In this document: positions 16,109-23,843 of the stretch, one piece after another | Layout of the letters: each line of letters starts with the position of its first letter | Position numbering within the stretch: position 1 is the first letter of the stretch | DNA from: Corallococcus sp. AS-1-6 | Lineage (GTDB): Bacteria; Myxococcota; Myxococcia; Myxococcales; Myxococcaceae | Length of the DNA stretch: 64,000 nt | Reading direction: 5' to 3' | Assembly (NCBI RefSeq): GCF_020037015.1 | Contig: NZ_JAIQDE010000018.1 | Location: 1 to 64,000 of the forward strand | Program-made: the position numbers and the translations under genes | The notes under the pieces: generated by a model | The model's input: the letters and a program-made list of their open reading frames with translations, nothing else | The model's database searches: none | Told to the model about the DNA's origin: nothing

Positions 16109-17406
16109 TGACATTGCTGGAGAAAAATCGTCCGTAATTGATCCCGGGCGCGCTGGGTCCGCTTGCGGACGGCGTCGGGAAGGAGCCCGAGCCGGATGCC
16201 GATCTCGTCGTCGGACAGCTCCTCGAAGTAGCGCATCTCGAGGACCTCACGATGCTTCTCCGGGAGCGCACAGAGCGCATTGCGTAGGGCCAGGTGGGAC
16301 TCGTACTGGATGAACTGGTCGTCAGGCCTGATCGTGCACTGGGGCTCATGGGACTCGTCGATGGGGCACGAGCGGATGACGCGGCCAAAGCGCTTCATGG
16401 CTCCGTACTGGACCGAGCGGAGGAAGAACTGCTCGAACTCGTCTGGCGGGCGCTTCCTCAGGCAGATGTTCAGGAGGATGGAGTGCACGAGGTCCTCCGC
16501 ATCGGAGGTGCCGACCAGTGCCTGCGCGATTCGACGAGCCTTGTTCATCATTTCCCGCTGGTGGAATTGCTTCTCCAGGCAGGCTCGCGTGTTGAGGGTG
16601 GCCGCGGAATCAGCGGAGTCCGTGAAGGAAGCCGCGGTGATGTCTCCGTACCCCTCCGCTGGCTGCGCGTAGACAGGCGCGCGTCTTGAGGACTGTGCGG
16701 CAAGGAGCGCCTGCCGCGAGCACTCCCAGGACAATGAATCACAGCGGGCCGGACGCGCGGAGGCCACGGTCTGGGCGCGGGCCGGGAGTGCCTCCGCGAG
16801 CGAGTCCACGCTGGGGATCAGCCCCGTGGCCGCGAGCGCCGCCAGGGTCAATCCCCCAGCTCCGAAGGGCGAGGCCCGGGCGAGCCGCCAGGAGAGCCGG
16901 AGGAGCCCGACGCTCAATTGAACCAGCCGCACGCTGAGGGCGATGGTCGTCCAGACCGAGAAGGTGATGACAATCGCGCCGGACAGCACGGGGAGGGCAA
17001 CGCGCTCGCCCGCATCGGGAATGGCCCACCAGCACGCCAGGAACAGCAGGAGCCACAGCAAGTCCCAGGGCGAGCGCAGGAGGAGGGGAGGAGGGCCCTC
17101 CCTGCCAGCCAGACGCCGGTATCCATTCCATGCGCTGATGGCCGCGAAGGTGAGCAAGGCCATGCCCAGGAAGATGACGGCGAGTTGGGCCGTCCCCTCG
17201 AAGATGCCTGGCGAGAGCGCCCCCATCCGCTCAAGGCCTACCGCCGCGAGCGCGAAGGCCATGAGCCCGGTGGCGCCGATGCCCACGAAGACACCGGGGA
17301 TGACGACCCTGACGGAGAAGATGGCCAACGCCAGCGCGACCACCACCAACTGCCAGCTCGCGGTCCGCCGGGGTGGTGGCGGTCCGGACTCCCCCTGCTG
17401 CGTCAT
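16105..17406 (-). CDS. ECF-type RNA polymerase sigma factor fused to a polytopic membrane domain
   Basis: A 433-residue protein with two parts. Residues about 17-200 are strongly hydrophobic and give roughly five or six membrane helices (about 18-38, 40-57, 72-92, 114-130, 138-158, 185-198). After a linker comes a sigma-70 family module: region 2 with SDAEDLVHSILLNICLRK (301-318) and region 4 with ALPEKHREVLEMRY, then a helix-turn-helix ELSDDEIGIRLGLLPDAVRK (397-415). Standard ECF factors are near 180 residues with a separate membrane anti-sigma; here the membrane part is fused to sigma, so release probably needs proteolysis. Directly upstream of viperin on the same strand, and so a candidate regulator of it. 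Confidence 0.8.
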   Translation of the reverse strand: MTQQGESGPPPPRRTASWQLVVVALALAIFSVRVVIPGVFVGIGATGLMAFALAAVGLERMGALSPGIFEGTAQLAVIFLGMALLTFAAISAWNGYRRLAGREGPPPLLLRSPWDLLWLLLFLACWWAIPDAGERVALPVLSGAIVITFSVWTTIALSVRLVQLSVGLLRLSWRLARASPFGAGGLTLAALAATGLIPSVDSLAEALPARAQTVASARPARCDSLSWECSRQALLAAQSSRRAPVYAQPAEGYGDITAASFTDSADSAATLNTRACLEKQFHQREMMNKARRIAQALVGTSDAEDLVHSILLNICLRKRPPDEFEQFFLRSVQYGAMKRFGRVIRSCPIDESHEPQCTIRPDDQFIQYESHLALRNALCALPEKHREVLEMRYFEELSDDEIGIRLGLLPDAVRKRTQRARDQLRTIFLQQCQ

Positions 17407-17437
17407 GCGGCCTTCCTTCTGGGAACGACGGCCGCAT
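17405..17437. promoter_or_regulatory. Inverted repeat at the sigma-factor start
   Basis: ATGCGGCC and GGCCGCAT form 8-base arms 17 bases apart, with one arm covering the start codon of the membrane sigma gene. It could be an operator (autoregulation) or an mRNA hairpin masking the start. The repeat is visible, the role is inferred. Confidence 0.35.
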
Positions 17438-17666
17438 CGTACGGACTTGCTTGGCGCAAGGGAATGCGTCTGCTCATGCTGCCTGAGTGAAGAGTCGCGG
17501 GTGTGATTCCGAAGGTCGACTGGGCTGGGGATTCACCTCCGCGTCACGTTGTACTTCGGCTTTCGCGTCCCTGGAGACTGCGTCATCCTCTGGTCGCGCC
17601 TCTGCCTGGACGTGTGTTGGAGTCCTCCACCTGGCGATAAGCTCCTCCCCAATGTCGAAGGCAGTC

Positions 17667-18322
17667 ATGGCGAATCGCCTGGTAGTCTCCGTCCTGGTGC
17701 TCTCGCTGCTCGGCGCGTGCGCGAGCCGCCCCGTGCTCCGACTGGACTCGGGGCAGGGGCGCTCTATCGAGTACGTGCAGCGCGGCCCCGCCAGGGCGGT
17801 GGTGGTCGGGGTGAACGCATTCGAGGAGGCGCTCTCTGCTTGGGGCCTTGAGTTCCCGCTTTCAATTCGCACAGAGGGGCAACCCTGGTTGGTTCGTGCC
17901 GCCTATCCGGCCAGCACGTCTGGCGCGAGCTGGCGACCTCTGATGCGCAGGAGCTTCGGAGGCATTTGTCGCACGAGCCTGGAGAGCGAAGGTTGCCTGT
18001 CGCTCCTCACCGACGTTTCGTCCTTGGCTCGGCGGAAGACGGAAATCAGTGGCACCACATCGTTGAGCAAACACCGGGCAACGTGAATCGGTTTGGGCCC
18101 GAGGCTCTTCACAACACAGAAAACGTCATTCAACTGGATCAAGGCCAAGGCCTGCACAAGCGGCTGAGCGGTTTCTATTCATCGATTCAACAAGAAATCA
18201 CCGGCTCGCGGATCCAGACGGTGAGACAGTGGTTGAGCACGCAGTCCTTCGAGGCTCAGCGCGATTTCGGCCTGCGAGCCATCGAGAAGATCCAGAAGCG
18301 AATCTGGGGAGTCTGGAAGTGA
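17667..18322 (+). pseudogene. Broken Sit-like lipoprotein nuclease toxin (internal deletion and frameshift)
   Basis: The N-terminal part reads in one frame: lipoprotein signal with lipobox LLGAC, then a scaffold with FEEALSAWGLEFPLSIRT and QPWLVRAAYPASTS, as in SitA-type toxins delivered by outer-membrane exchange in myxobacteria. This frame ends at 18086. The C-terminal toxin, with NQWHHIVEQTPGN, FGPEALHNTENVI and TVRQWLSTQSFEAQRDFGL, lies in another frame and ends at 18322. The switch falls near 18000-18040, where a central region of perhaps 200 or more residues seems missing. ATG 17667 has a GAAGG site. The nuclease half is near-identical in plan to the intact toxin at 54327, but on a different scaffold. 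A sequencing error cannot be fully excluded. Confidence 0.7.
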
Positions 18323-18675
18323 CGATGGAAAAGCTAGTAGAGGCGTTCGCCCTGCATGCGGCATCCCAGAATGATGCGGTCCGGCAGGGGGATGCGAAGA
18401 CGGCGAACAAGCACGCCAAGAAAGTGAATGAGACTTTCGACAAGCTGTGTGCGCACGGGAACGCGGGTCGGGATGCGCTCGCGGCCCTGTTCCTTCATCC
18501 GCGCATGGACGTCCGGGTCAAGGCGGCGGCCTTCCTCCTCCGCCATCGAACGGATGAATCCAAGGCCGTCCTCAACGAGGCTGCTCAAGGGCAGGACCTG
18601 GTTGCTTTCGCTGCCTCCGAGGCTTTGAAGCGCTGGGCGGAAGGAACCTGGGCGCTGGATCCTGGGTATGGATAG
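18319..18675 (+). CDS. DUF2019 (HEAT-like) immunity protein for WHH nuclease toxin
   Basis: A 118-residue helical protein with NKHAKK, GRDALAALFLHPRMDVRVKA, AAFLLRHRTDESKAVL and ALKRWAEGTWALDPG, matching two other copies in this window (53931 and 55751). GTG 18319 is chosen as start: it overlaps the toxin stop by 4 bases (GTGA), as the 55751 copy overlaps its toxin (ATGA), and the N termini then align residue for residue. It presumably binds and neutralises the nuclease. It remains intact although its toxin is broken, as expected if it still protects against toxin from relatives. Confidence 0.75.
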   Translation: MTMEKLVEAFALHAASQNDAVRQGDAKTANKHAKKVNETFDKLCAHGNAGRDALAALFLHPRMDVRVKAAAFLLRHRTDESKAVLNEAAQGQDLVAFAASEALKRWAEGTWALDPGYG

Positions 18676-18779
18676 ATCGATTAGGGCGCTTGAGCGCCAG
18701 AACGAACTGACTCCGCCCGTCCGTAAATGATGCGCGGTGCTGTTAGTGTGGCAAGACAAGGCAGTCTCGAAATTTCAGC

Positions 18780-19469
18780 CTAAGGGTAGGCCGATCTTTG
18801 ATCTTGACGGATGAATTCGCGATGTTTCAGGTATAACTCAAAACAGTCAAATATGTGCTCAACGACAGCCACGACTGCCTGGAAGCGAATTTCCAAATCA
18901 GGTGAGCGCCGCCCGGCGACTGCTTGGACTGGGCTTTCCCTTCCATGTGCGACGGCATTTCGCTTGTCGGCAATCTCGTCGATATATTGCTTAAGGCGAA
19001 TATCGGGAACAGGAAGGGAAGACAATCCCAGGCAATCAAAAAGCGCAAGAAGGGTTTTATACCAGATGTTTTGAAGATCCTTGGCAAAGACAAGTGGATT
19101 TATTGCGCAAGCGCTCGGCGACAATTGGGTGCGAATTAGCTCAAGTCTCTTCTCCCAGCGACCCTTCTTGATCTCTCCAAGAGACGTGAAGACTCCATCA
19201 AGGGCGATGGAATGCATGCTCGGGATAAAATCGCTGTACCTGACGTTGAGTTGCGAAATATGTTGGAGCACGGCCTGGGTTGCGCTGTTTACGCAATGCT
19301 CAAGGACGCCATAAAGATGGACAAAGAATAAGCCCCTTAGGATTGCAACCTCAGCCGGATCTGGCGTTTGGATGTCTGTGCTCTCTAGTCTTTTGATTAC
19401 TTCAAGAGTTGCTCTGACCTCCTGCAGTCGAGCATACGTCTCCTGTCTATGGGTCGAAAGGAGCGTCAC
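18780..19469 (-). CDS. HEPN-like nuclease (MAE_28990/MAE_18760 type)
   Basis: A 229-residue all-helical protein with the HEPN ribonuclease signature RNAVAH (R170 to H175, R-x4-H) near the C terminus, inside DEIADKRNAVAHGRE. HEPN proteins of this group are predicted RNases in toxin or defence systems and are known to sit beside DUF262 proteins. The GTG start overlaps the DUF262 stop by 4 bases (GTGA). Codon use is far more A/T-rich than the flanking genes, which points to recent transfer. It could act as an abortive-infection RNase gated by the DUF262 partner; this is inference. Confidence 0.75.
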   Translation of the reverse strand: MTLLSTHRQETYARLQEVRATLEVIKRLESTDIQTPDPAEVAILRGLFFVHLYGVLEHCVNSATQAVLQHISQLNVRYSDFIPSMHSIALDGVFTSLGEIKKGRWEKRLELIRTQLSPSACAINPLVFAKDLQNIWYKTLLALFDCLGLSSLPVPDIRLKQYIDEIADKRNAVAHGRESPVQAVAGRRSPDLEIRFQAVVAVVEHIFDCFELYLKHREFIRQDQRSAYP

Positions 19470-20509
19470 AGGGCGTCTCGAACAAACTCAATGCGGCCTG
19501 CAACCATCTTGCGGCTATTGGTTGCGCCCGTTGTTAGTTTTTGTAGCTTCGGATCGTTTAATAGCCGCGCTACTTTGCGAGGAGCTTTCCCTGACTTAAT
19601 GCAGAGTGCCACTCCTACTGAGATGGCTTCATAGAGATTGATGGGGGTAACGCGCCTGTTGCCGCGAGCAATTCCATTGGGAAGTTCCTTTCGCAGATAT
19701 TGGAAAGTCTTCTTGAATAGCTGGATGTCTAGATTTGATGGCGCATTGTTGATGTTCTTTTTCATGTAATCATTGAGGAATCCTTTGACGCTGTGTTCGA
19801 AGTCTTGATATGCGTTGAGGTAGGCGAAAAACCTCAACACCAGCTCTTCGCGCGTGCCATTTTTTTCATCTGCCGGCTGAAGGTTGGTGACGGAGACGAA
19901 GTCGTTGGTTGTGGAAAGTGTCTTGATACTGTCGTTGAATATCCCTCTGTACACGCAATTTCTGATTTCCTGGGCGGAGAGAATGATTCCGCCTGTGTTT
20001 AGACGCTCAAATAGGTCGAATCGTACATTTGAGTCACTCTTGTCATTCAGCACGGTCACGCGAAGAGGGCGTGTTCCGAACATCAATTGCAGTGTCGAGG
20101 GTAGGTCCTGGTAAAACATTCCCTGCATTGCTGGTATTTTCTCAAGCTCTGTGATTCGCAATGGCTCCGATCTATTGATTTTGGTGAGCAGCGATGGTGT
20201 TCCAACGAAGTGTGCTACAGTGCCGAGTCGCTGGACTCCATCTACAATTTCCCATGTGGAGTCGTTGTTTGTTGCCATGAAAAGACTCGGCACTGGAATT
20301 CCCAGGAATAGCGACTCAATCAACTGGGACTGTCGATTGACATCCCACAGGAATTGACGCTGATATTCTGGAGGGATTTTGATGTTGTCTGTTTCAAACA
20401 TCTCAACTAGTTGTCGAACGCTAATGTCGTAGCTGTCGAAGGAGACAAGTCTTCGCTCCTTCTGGATTTGCTCTTGAAGCTGAGTGATTTTGGCGGTTTG
20501 ATTTGTCAT
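19466..20509 (-). CDS. DUF262 protein (GmrSD/ParB-like nucleotide-dependent domain)
   Basis: A 347-residue protein with the DUF262 hallmarks: KIPPEYQRQFLWD (44-56), IVDGVQRLGT (88-97, in place of the usual DGQQR) and FERLNTGGIILSAQEIRN (167-184). The first two form the ParB/Srx-like nucleotide-binding core of GmrS-type restriction proteins. It lacks the HNH (DUF1524) half of GmrSD, and the effector role seems to be taken by the HEPN protein encoded next. G+C is low: bases 19681-19740 have 23 G/C in 60. It follows the MCE operon by 49 bases on the same strand. No clear Shine-Dalgarno before ATG 20509. Confidence 0.85.
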   Translation of the reverse strand: MTNQTAKITQLQEQIQKERRLVSFDSYDISVRQLVEMFETDNIKIPPEYQRQFLWDVNRQSQLIESLFLGIPVPSLFMATNNDSTWEIVDGVQRLGTVAHFVGTPSLLTKINRSEPLRITELEKIPAMQGMFYQDLPSTLQLMFGTRPLRVTVLNDKSDSNVRFDLFERLNTGGIILSAQEIRNCVYRGIFNDSIKTLSTTNDFVSVTNLQPADEKNGTREELVLRFFAYLNAYQDFEHSVKGFLNDYMKKNINNAPSNLDIQLFKKTFQYLRKELPNGIARGNRRVTPINLYEAISVGVALCIKSGKAPRKVARLLNDPKLQKLTTGATNSRKMVAGRIEFVRDAL

Positions 20510-20558
20510 GGTTGGGCTGTGATGGTAAAAGGCTAGAATGCAGCATCATCGACTGCAC

Positions 20559-21569
20559 TTAGTCCTTCCACAAGACTTTCCACGGGTGCTTGCGCAGGTC
20601 CGTGACCAGGGTCTTCAGTTCGTCGTAAAGCGCCGGGTCCTTGAGCAGCGCGCCGCCGGTTCCTTCACCGGAGTCGAGCTGTCCCAGGATCCGATCCGCC
20701 TTGGTGGCGATCTGCTCCAACTGGCCCGCCGCCGCCGTGAAGCGCTGGAGGGCCAGCTTCACCTGCTGGCCGTCCTCGGGCGTCAGCGGGCCTGTCACCG
20801 CCGCCAGTCCGTCCAGGGTCGTTCCCGCGGACTTCGTCAGGCCGGGGAGGTCCTTTCGCATCAGGGCCGCCACCGCGGAGGCGTCATCCAGGAGCCTCGC
20901 GCCCTTGCCTCCAGGCTGCATGGATTCCTTGGCCAATTGGGCCAGTTGACGCAGGTCCTTTGACGCCGCCGCCAGCTCCGTGGCCAGGACCTTCACGTCG
21001 CCTTTGTTCTCCGTGAGCACCTCATCCAAGGTCCTCGCCAACCTGGACACATTGGCGGCCAGGCCCGTCACGGCCTCCGGGTCCTTCTCCAGCATGTCCG
21101 ACAACAGCGTCACGAACTTGGAGAGCTGCTCCGACAGCAGATCCAGGCGCGGCGCATCCACGCCTCGCAGCGCCTCTGTCTCCGGCAGCGGCGCGTCCGC
21201 GTTGCCTGGGTTCAACTCCAGATAGGGTTCACCCAAGAGGCCCACCGTCCCCACCGTCACCCTGGCGTCCTGGCGCAGGGCGCTCCTCGCCGCAGGCTCC
21301 ACGGACAGGTCCATGCGAACGGGGAGGGGACGGCCCTTCGCGTCCCTTCGGTCCGCCAGGAGGTGGATGGTGTCCACCTTGCCCACCTGGACGCCTCCCA
21401 GCTTCACCGGGGCCCCCTGCACCACGTTGCCCGTGTGCGCGAAGTCCACCTCCAGCCTGGCGCCCTGGCCCAGCGTCAGCTCTCCCATCAGCCAGAGCAA
21501 CACCAGCACTCCCACCAGCGTCGCGAGCACCAGCGCCCCGACCTTCAACTCCAGCCGTTGCTCATCCAT
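20559..21569 (-). CDS. MCE/MlaD-family lipid-binding protein
   Basis: A 336-residue periplasmic protein anchored by one N-terminal helix (about 11-30). An MCE domain follows with VDFAHTGNVVQGAPVKLGG and VGKVDTIHLL; the C-terminal half is long and helical. MCE proteins form hexameric rings that pass phospholipid between inner and outer membrane. It is the last gene of a five-gene transporter operon; its ATG overlaps the upstream ATPase by 8 bases. Only one MCE gene accompanies two permeases and two ATPases. Confidence 0.9.
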   Translation of the reverse strand: MDEQRLELKVGALVLATLVGVLVLLWLMGELTLGQGARLEVDFAHTGNVVQGAPVKLGGVQVGKVDTIHLLADRRDAKGRPLPVRMDLSVEPAARSALRQDARVTVGTVGLLGEPYLELNPGNADAPLPETEALRGVDAPRLDLLSEQLSKFVTLLSDMLEKDPEAVTGLAANVSRLARTLDEVLTENKGDVKVLATELAAASKDLRQLAQLAKESMQPGGKGARLLDDASAVAALMRKDLPGLTKSAGTTLDGLAAVTGPLTPEDGQQVKLALQRFTAAAGQLEQIATKADRILGQLDSGEGTGGALLKDPALYDELKTLVTDLRKHPWKVLWKD

Positions 21570-22305
21570 CCGTCGCGCCCTCCATGAACGGCGCTGTCAG
21601 CGTCCGCAGTTCCGGGGCAGGGGACTCCAGGAAGCCCTCCGGGCTCCCCAGGTACGCGCTGCGCCCCTTCGCCACCACCAACACCCGGTCCGCGATGCCT
21701 CTCAACTGCCGGTAGTCGTGCGACACCACCAGCGCCCCCAGGCCCTGCTCCTTCAACGACGCCAACACCGCCTCCACCTGCATCGCCGCCCTCCGGTCCA
21801 ACCCTGTCGTCGGCTCGTCCAACAGCAGGTAGCGCGGCTTGAGCACCAACGCCCTCGCGATGGCCGCCCGCTTCTTCGCCCCGGGCCCCAGCTCCGGTGG
21901 CCGCCGGTCCGCCCACTCCTTCAGGCCTACCTTCTCCAGCGCCGTCTCCACGGCTTCCTCCGGGGCGCCCGGATCCGCGAGGCGCACGTTCTCCCGGAGC
22001 GTCCTCCAGTCCAGCAGCGCGGGGCCCTGCACCAGGTACGGCGCCCGGCGGCGCAGCGTCACCAGCGCCCGCTCCGGCTGCGTGTCCACCCGCTCCCCGA
22101 ACAGCGTCACCTTGCCGGCCGCCGGCTTCAGCAGCCCCACCGCCAGCCGGCACAGCACGCTCTTGCCGGAGCCGCTCGCTCCCGCGATGAAGGTCAGCTC
22201 TCTCGTGGAGACCCGCGCGCTCAGGCCCTCCAGGACGCGGCGGCCCGGCTCGAAGGCGATCGCCACGTCCTCGAAGAGCAGCGTGTCCGGACCGGTGTCA
22301 TTCAC
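21562..22305 (-). CDS. Mla-type ABC transporter ATPase B (canonical Walker B, degenerate signature)
   Basis: A 247-residue nucleotide-binding subunit. Walker A GASGSGKS (42-49), Walker B with catalytic glutamate LLLDEP (D163, E164) and switch histidine SHD (H196) are intact. The ABC signature, normally LSGGQ, is LGPGA (139-143). This complements ATPase A (23844), whose signature is normal but whose catalytic Glu and switch His are missing. In a heterodimer the pair gives one complete and one degenerate ATP site. GTG 22305 overlaps the permease B stop by 4 bases. Confidence 0.9.
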   Translation of the reverse strand: MNDTGPDTLLFEDVAIAFEPGRRVLEGLSARVSTRELTFIAGASGSGKSVLCRLAVGLLKPAAGKVTLFGERVDTQPERALVTLRRRAPYLVQGPALLDWRTLRENVRLADPGAPEEAVETALEKVGLKEWADRRPPELGPGAKKRAAIARALVLKPRYLLLDEPTTGLDRRAAMQVEAVLASLKEQGLGALVVSHDYRQLRGIADRVLVVAKGRSAYLGSPEGFLESPAPELRTLTAPFMEGATDG

Positions 22306-23048
22306 AGGCGCACGAACTGGAACGCAAGCGACACCGTCAGGTCAATCAACAGACATCCCAGACTGGCCGCCACCACGCCCTGCGTCGTCGCTTCTCCCAC
22401 CGCCTCCGCGCCGCCCCGGGCGTTCAGCCCCGCCACCGCCGCCGCCAGCGGGATGTACAGCCCGCAGCCCACGACCTTCAGCCCTCCCACCAGCAGGTCC
22501 CACCCATCCACGTACCTCGCGTCCATGAACGCCCGGCCGTCGATGTTCAACGCCACGCTCGCCACCCCCACCGCGGACGCCGTCGCCGCGATCGTCCCCA
22601 GCACGCTCAAGAGCGGCACCCCGACCAGGCCCGCCACCACCCGGGGCGCCACGAGGTCCGCGTAGGGATCCCCCGCGGACATCTCCAGCGCCTCCACCTG
22701 TTCGTTCACGCTCATCGTGGCCAGCTCCGCGGAGTGGCTGGCCCCCGCTCGCGACGCCGTCAGCAGCGCCGACACCGCGGGGCCCAGCTCCCGGATGAGC
22801 ATCTCGAAGTAGGCCGGGCCCAGCACCGCCACGTTGCCGATCAGCTTCTTCGCCTGCGCGTTGGCGATCATCACCAGCACCGCGCCGAAGAAGGCCATGC
22901 CGGACGTCACCAGCCACACGCTGCGCCCGCCCAGTTCGTGCACCTGCGCCAGCGTTTCGCGCCACGAGATGCCCTCCCGCGCGCCCGCCCGCACCGTGCG
23001 CGCCAGCATCACCCCCGGCGCCCCGAAGAAGGTCAGCACCCGCTTCAT
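22302..23048 (-). CDS. MlaE-family ABC permease B
   Basis: A 248-residue inner-membrane permease of the MlaE family. Hydrophobic segments alternate with the family loop containing LIRELGPAVSALLTASRAGASHSAELATM and ALEMSAGDPYADLVAPRV. It shares the fold with permease A. ATG 23048 overlaps the permease A stop by 4 bases (ATGA), and its own stop overlaps ATPase B. The two permeases probably pair as a heterodimer to move lipids with the MCE protein. Confidence 0.9.
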   Translation of the reverse strand: MKRVLTFFGAPGVMLARTVRAGAREGISWRETLAQVHELGGRSVWLVTSGMAFFGAVLVMIANAQAKKLIGNVAVLGPAYFEMLIRELGPAVSALLTASRAGASHSAELATMSVNEQVEALEMSAGDPYADLVAPRVVAGLVGVPLLSVLGTIAATASAVGVASVALNIDGRAFMDARYVDGWDLLVGGLKVVGCGLYIPLAAAVAGLNARGGAEAVGEATTQGVVAASLGCLLIDLTVSLAFQFVRL

Positions 23049-23824
23049 GCCAGCCACCGGGACAGCAGCGTCGTCAGCACGAAGTCCAACAGGAAGATGG
23101 CCGCGCAGCCCAGCACCACCGCGCTCGCCGCGGCCTCGCCCACGGCGCGGGCGCCTCCCTTCGCCCGCAGGCCCACCGCCGTGGACACCAGCGAGATGGC
23201 CAGCCCGAACGCCCCCGTCTTCACCACGCCCCCCAGCAGGTCGGAGGGGCTCAGCATCTGCGCGAACGTCCCGAAGAACACCCGCACCGGCAGGTCCAGC
23301 GTCAACTTCGCCGCCACCGCCTCGCAGAGGATGGACACCAGGAACGTGAACGTGCTCAGCGCGAGCATGCTCAGCTCCATCGCCACCACCCGGGGCGCCA
23401 CCAGCAGCGCGAACGGATCCAGGCCAATGCCTCTCAGGCCCTCAATCTGTCCGCCCACCTTCAGCGTGGCCAGCTCCGCCGCGTTCCTCGCGCCGATCCG
23501 CGCCGACATGATCAGCCCCAGCAGCAGCGGGCCGAACTCCCACAGCACGCCGTAGCCCGCGGCCCACCCCAGGAAGGCCCGGGCCCCGAAGCGCTGGATG
23601 TAGAGCGCCGCCTGCACCACCACGATGACGCCCGCCAGCGCCGCCGTCGCCAATGCCAATGGAAGCGACCCGTAGCCGAACTGCACCAGCCCCCGCGCCA
23701 GCTCGCGCCGCTCCAGCTTGCGCAGCCCCCAGGCCGTGCGGCCCGCGACCAGGGCCAGCGCCCCCACGCCGCCCACCGCCCGCATCGCCGAGCGTCCCAG
23801 CCACGACAGGGCGGCGGTGCTCAC
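23045..23824 (-). CDS. MlaE-family ABC permease A
   Basis: A permease of about 259 residues of the MlaE family, with typical YGSLPLALATAALAGVIVVVQ, FGPLLLGLIMSARIGARNAAELATLKV and GIGLDPFALLVAPRV. The frame is open further upstream into ATPase A, but homology begins at the GTG at 23824 (STAALSWLGRSAMRAVG); ATG 23785 is an alternative. It lies 19 bases after the ATPase A stop, overlaps permease B by 4 bases and works with it. Confidence 0.88.
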   Translation of the reverse strand: MSTAALSWLGRSAMRAVGGVGALALVAGRTAWGLRKLERRELARGLVQFGYGSLPLALATAALAGVIVVVQAALYIQRFGARAFLGWAAGYGVLWEFGPLLLGLIMSARIGARNAAELATLKVGGQIEGLRGIGLDPFALLVAPRVVAMELSMLALSTFTFLVSILCEAVAAKLTLDLPVRVFFGTFAQMLSPSDLLGGVVKTGAFGLAISLVSTAVGLRAKGGARAVGEAAASAVVLGCAAIFLLDFVLTTLLSRWLA

Positions 23825-23843
23825 GGGTGAAGAAACCGCGGAG

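Noticed and set aside
19466-20509. Complete GmrSD-type IV restriction enzyme
   Set aside because: Only the DUF262 half is present; no DUF1524 HNH domain is found in this gene or its neighbour, which is HEPN-type.
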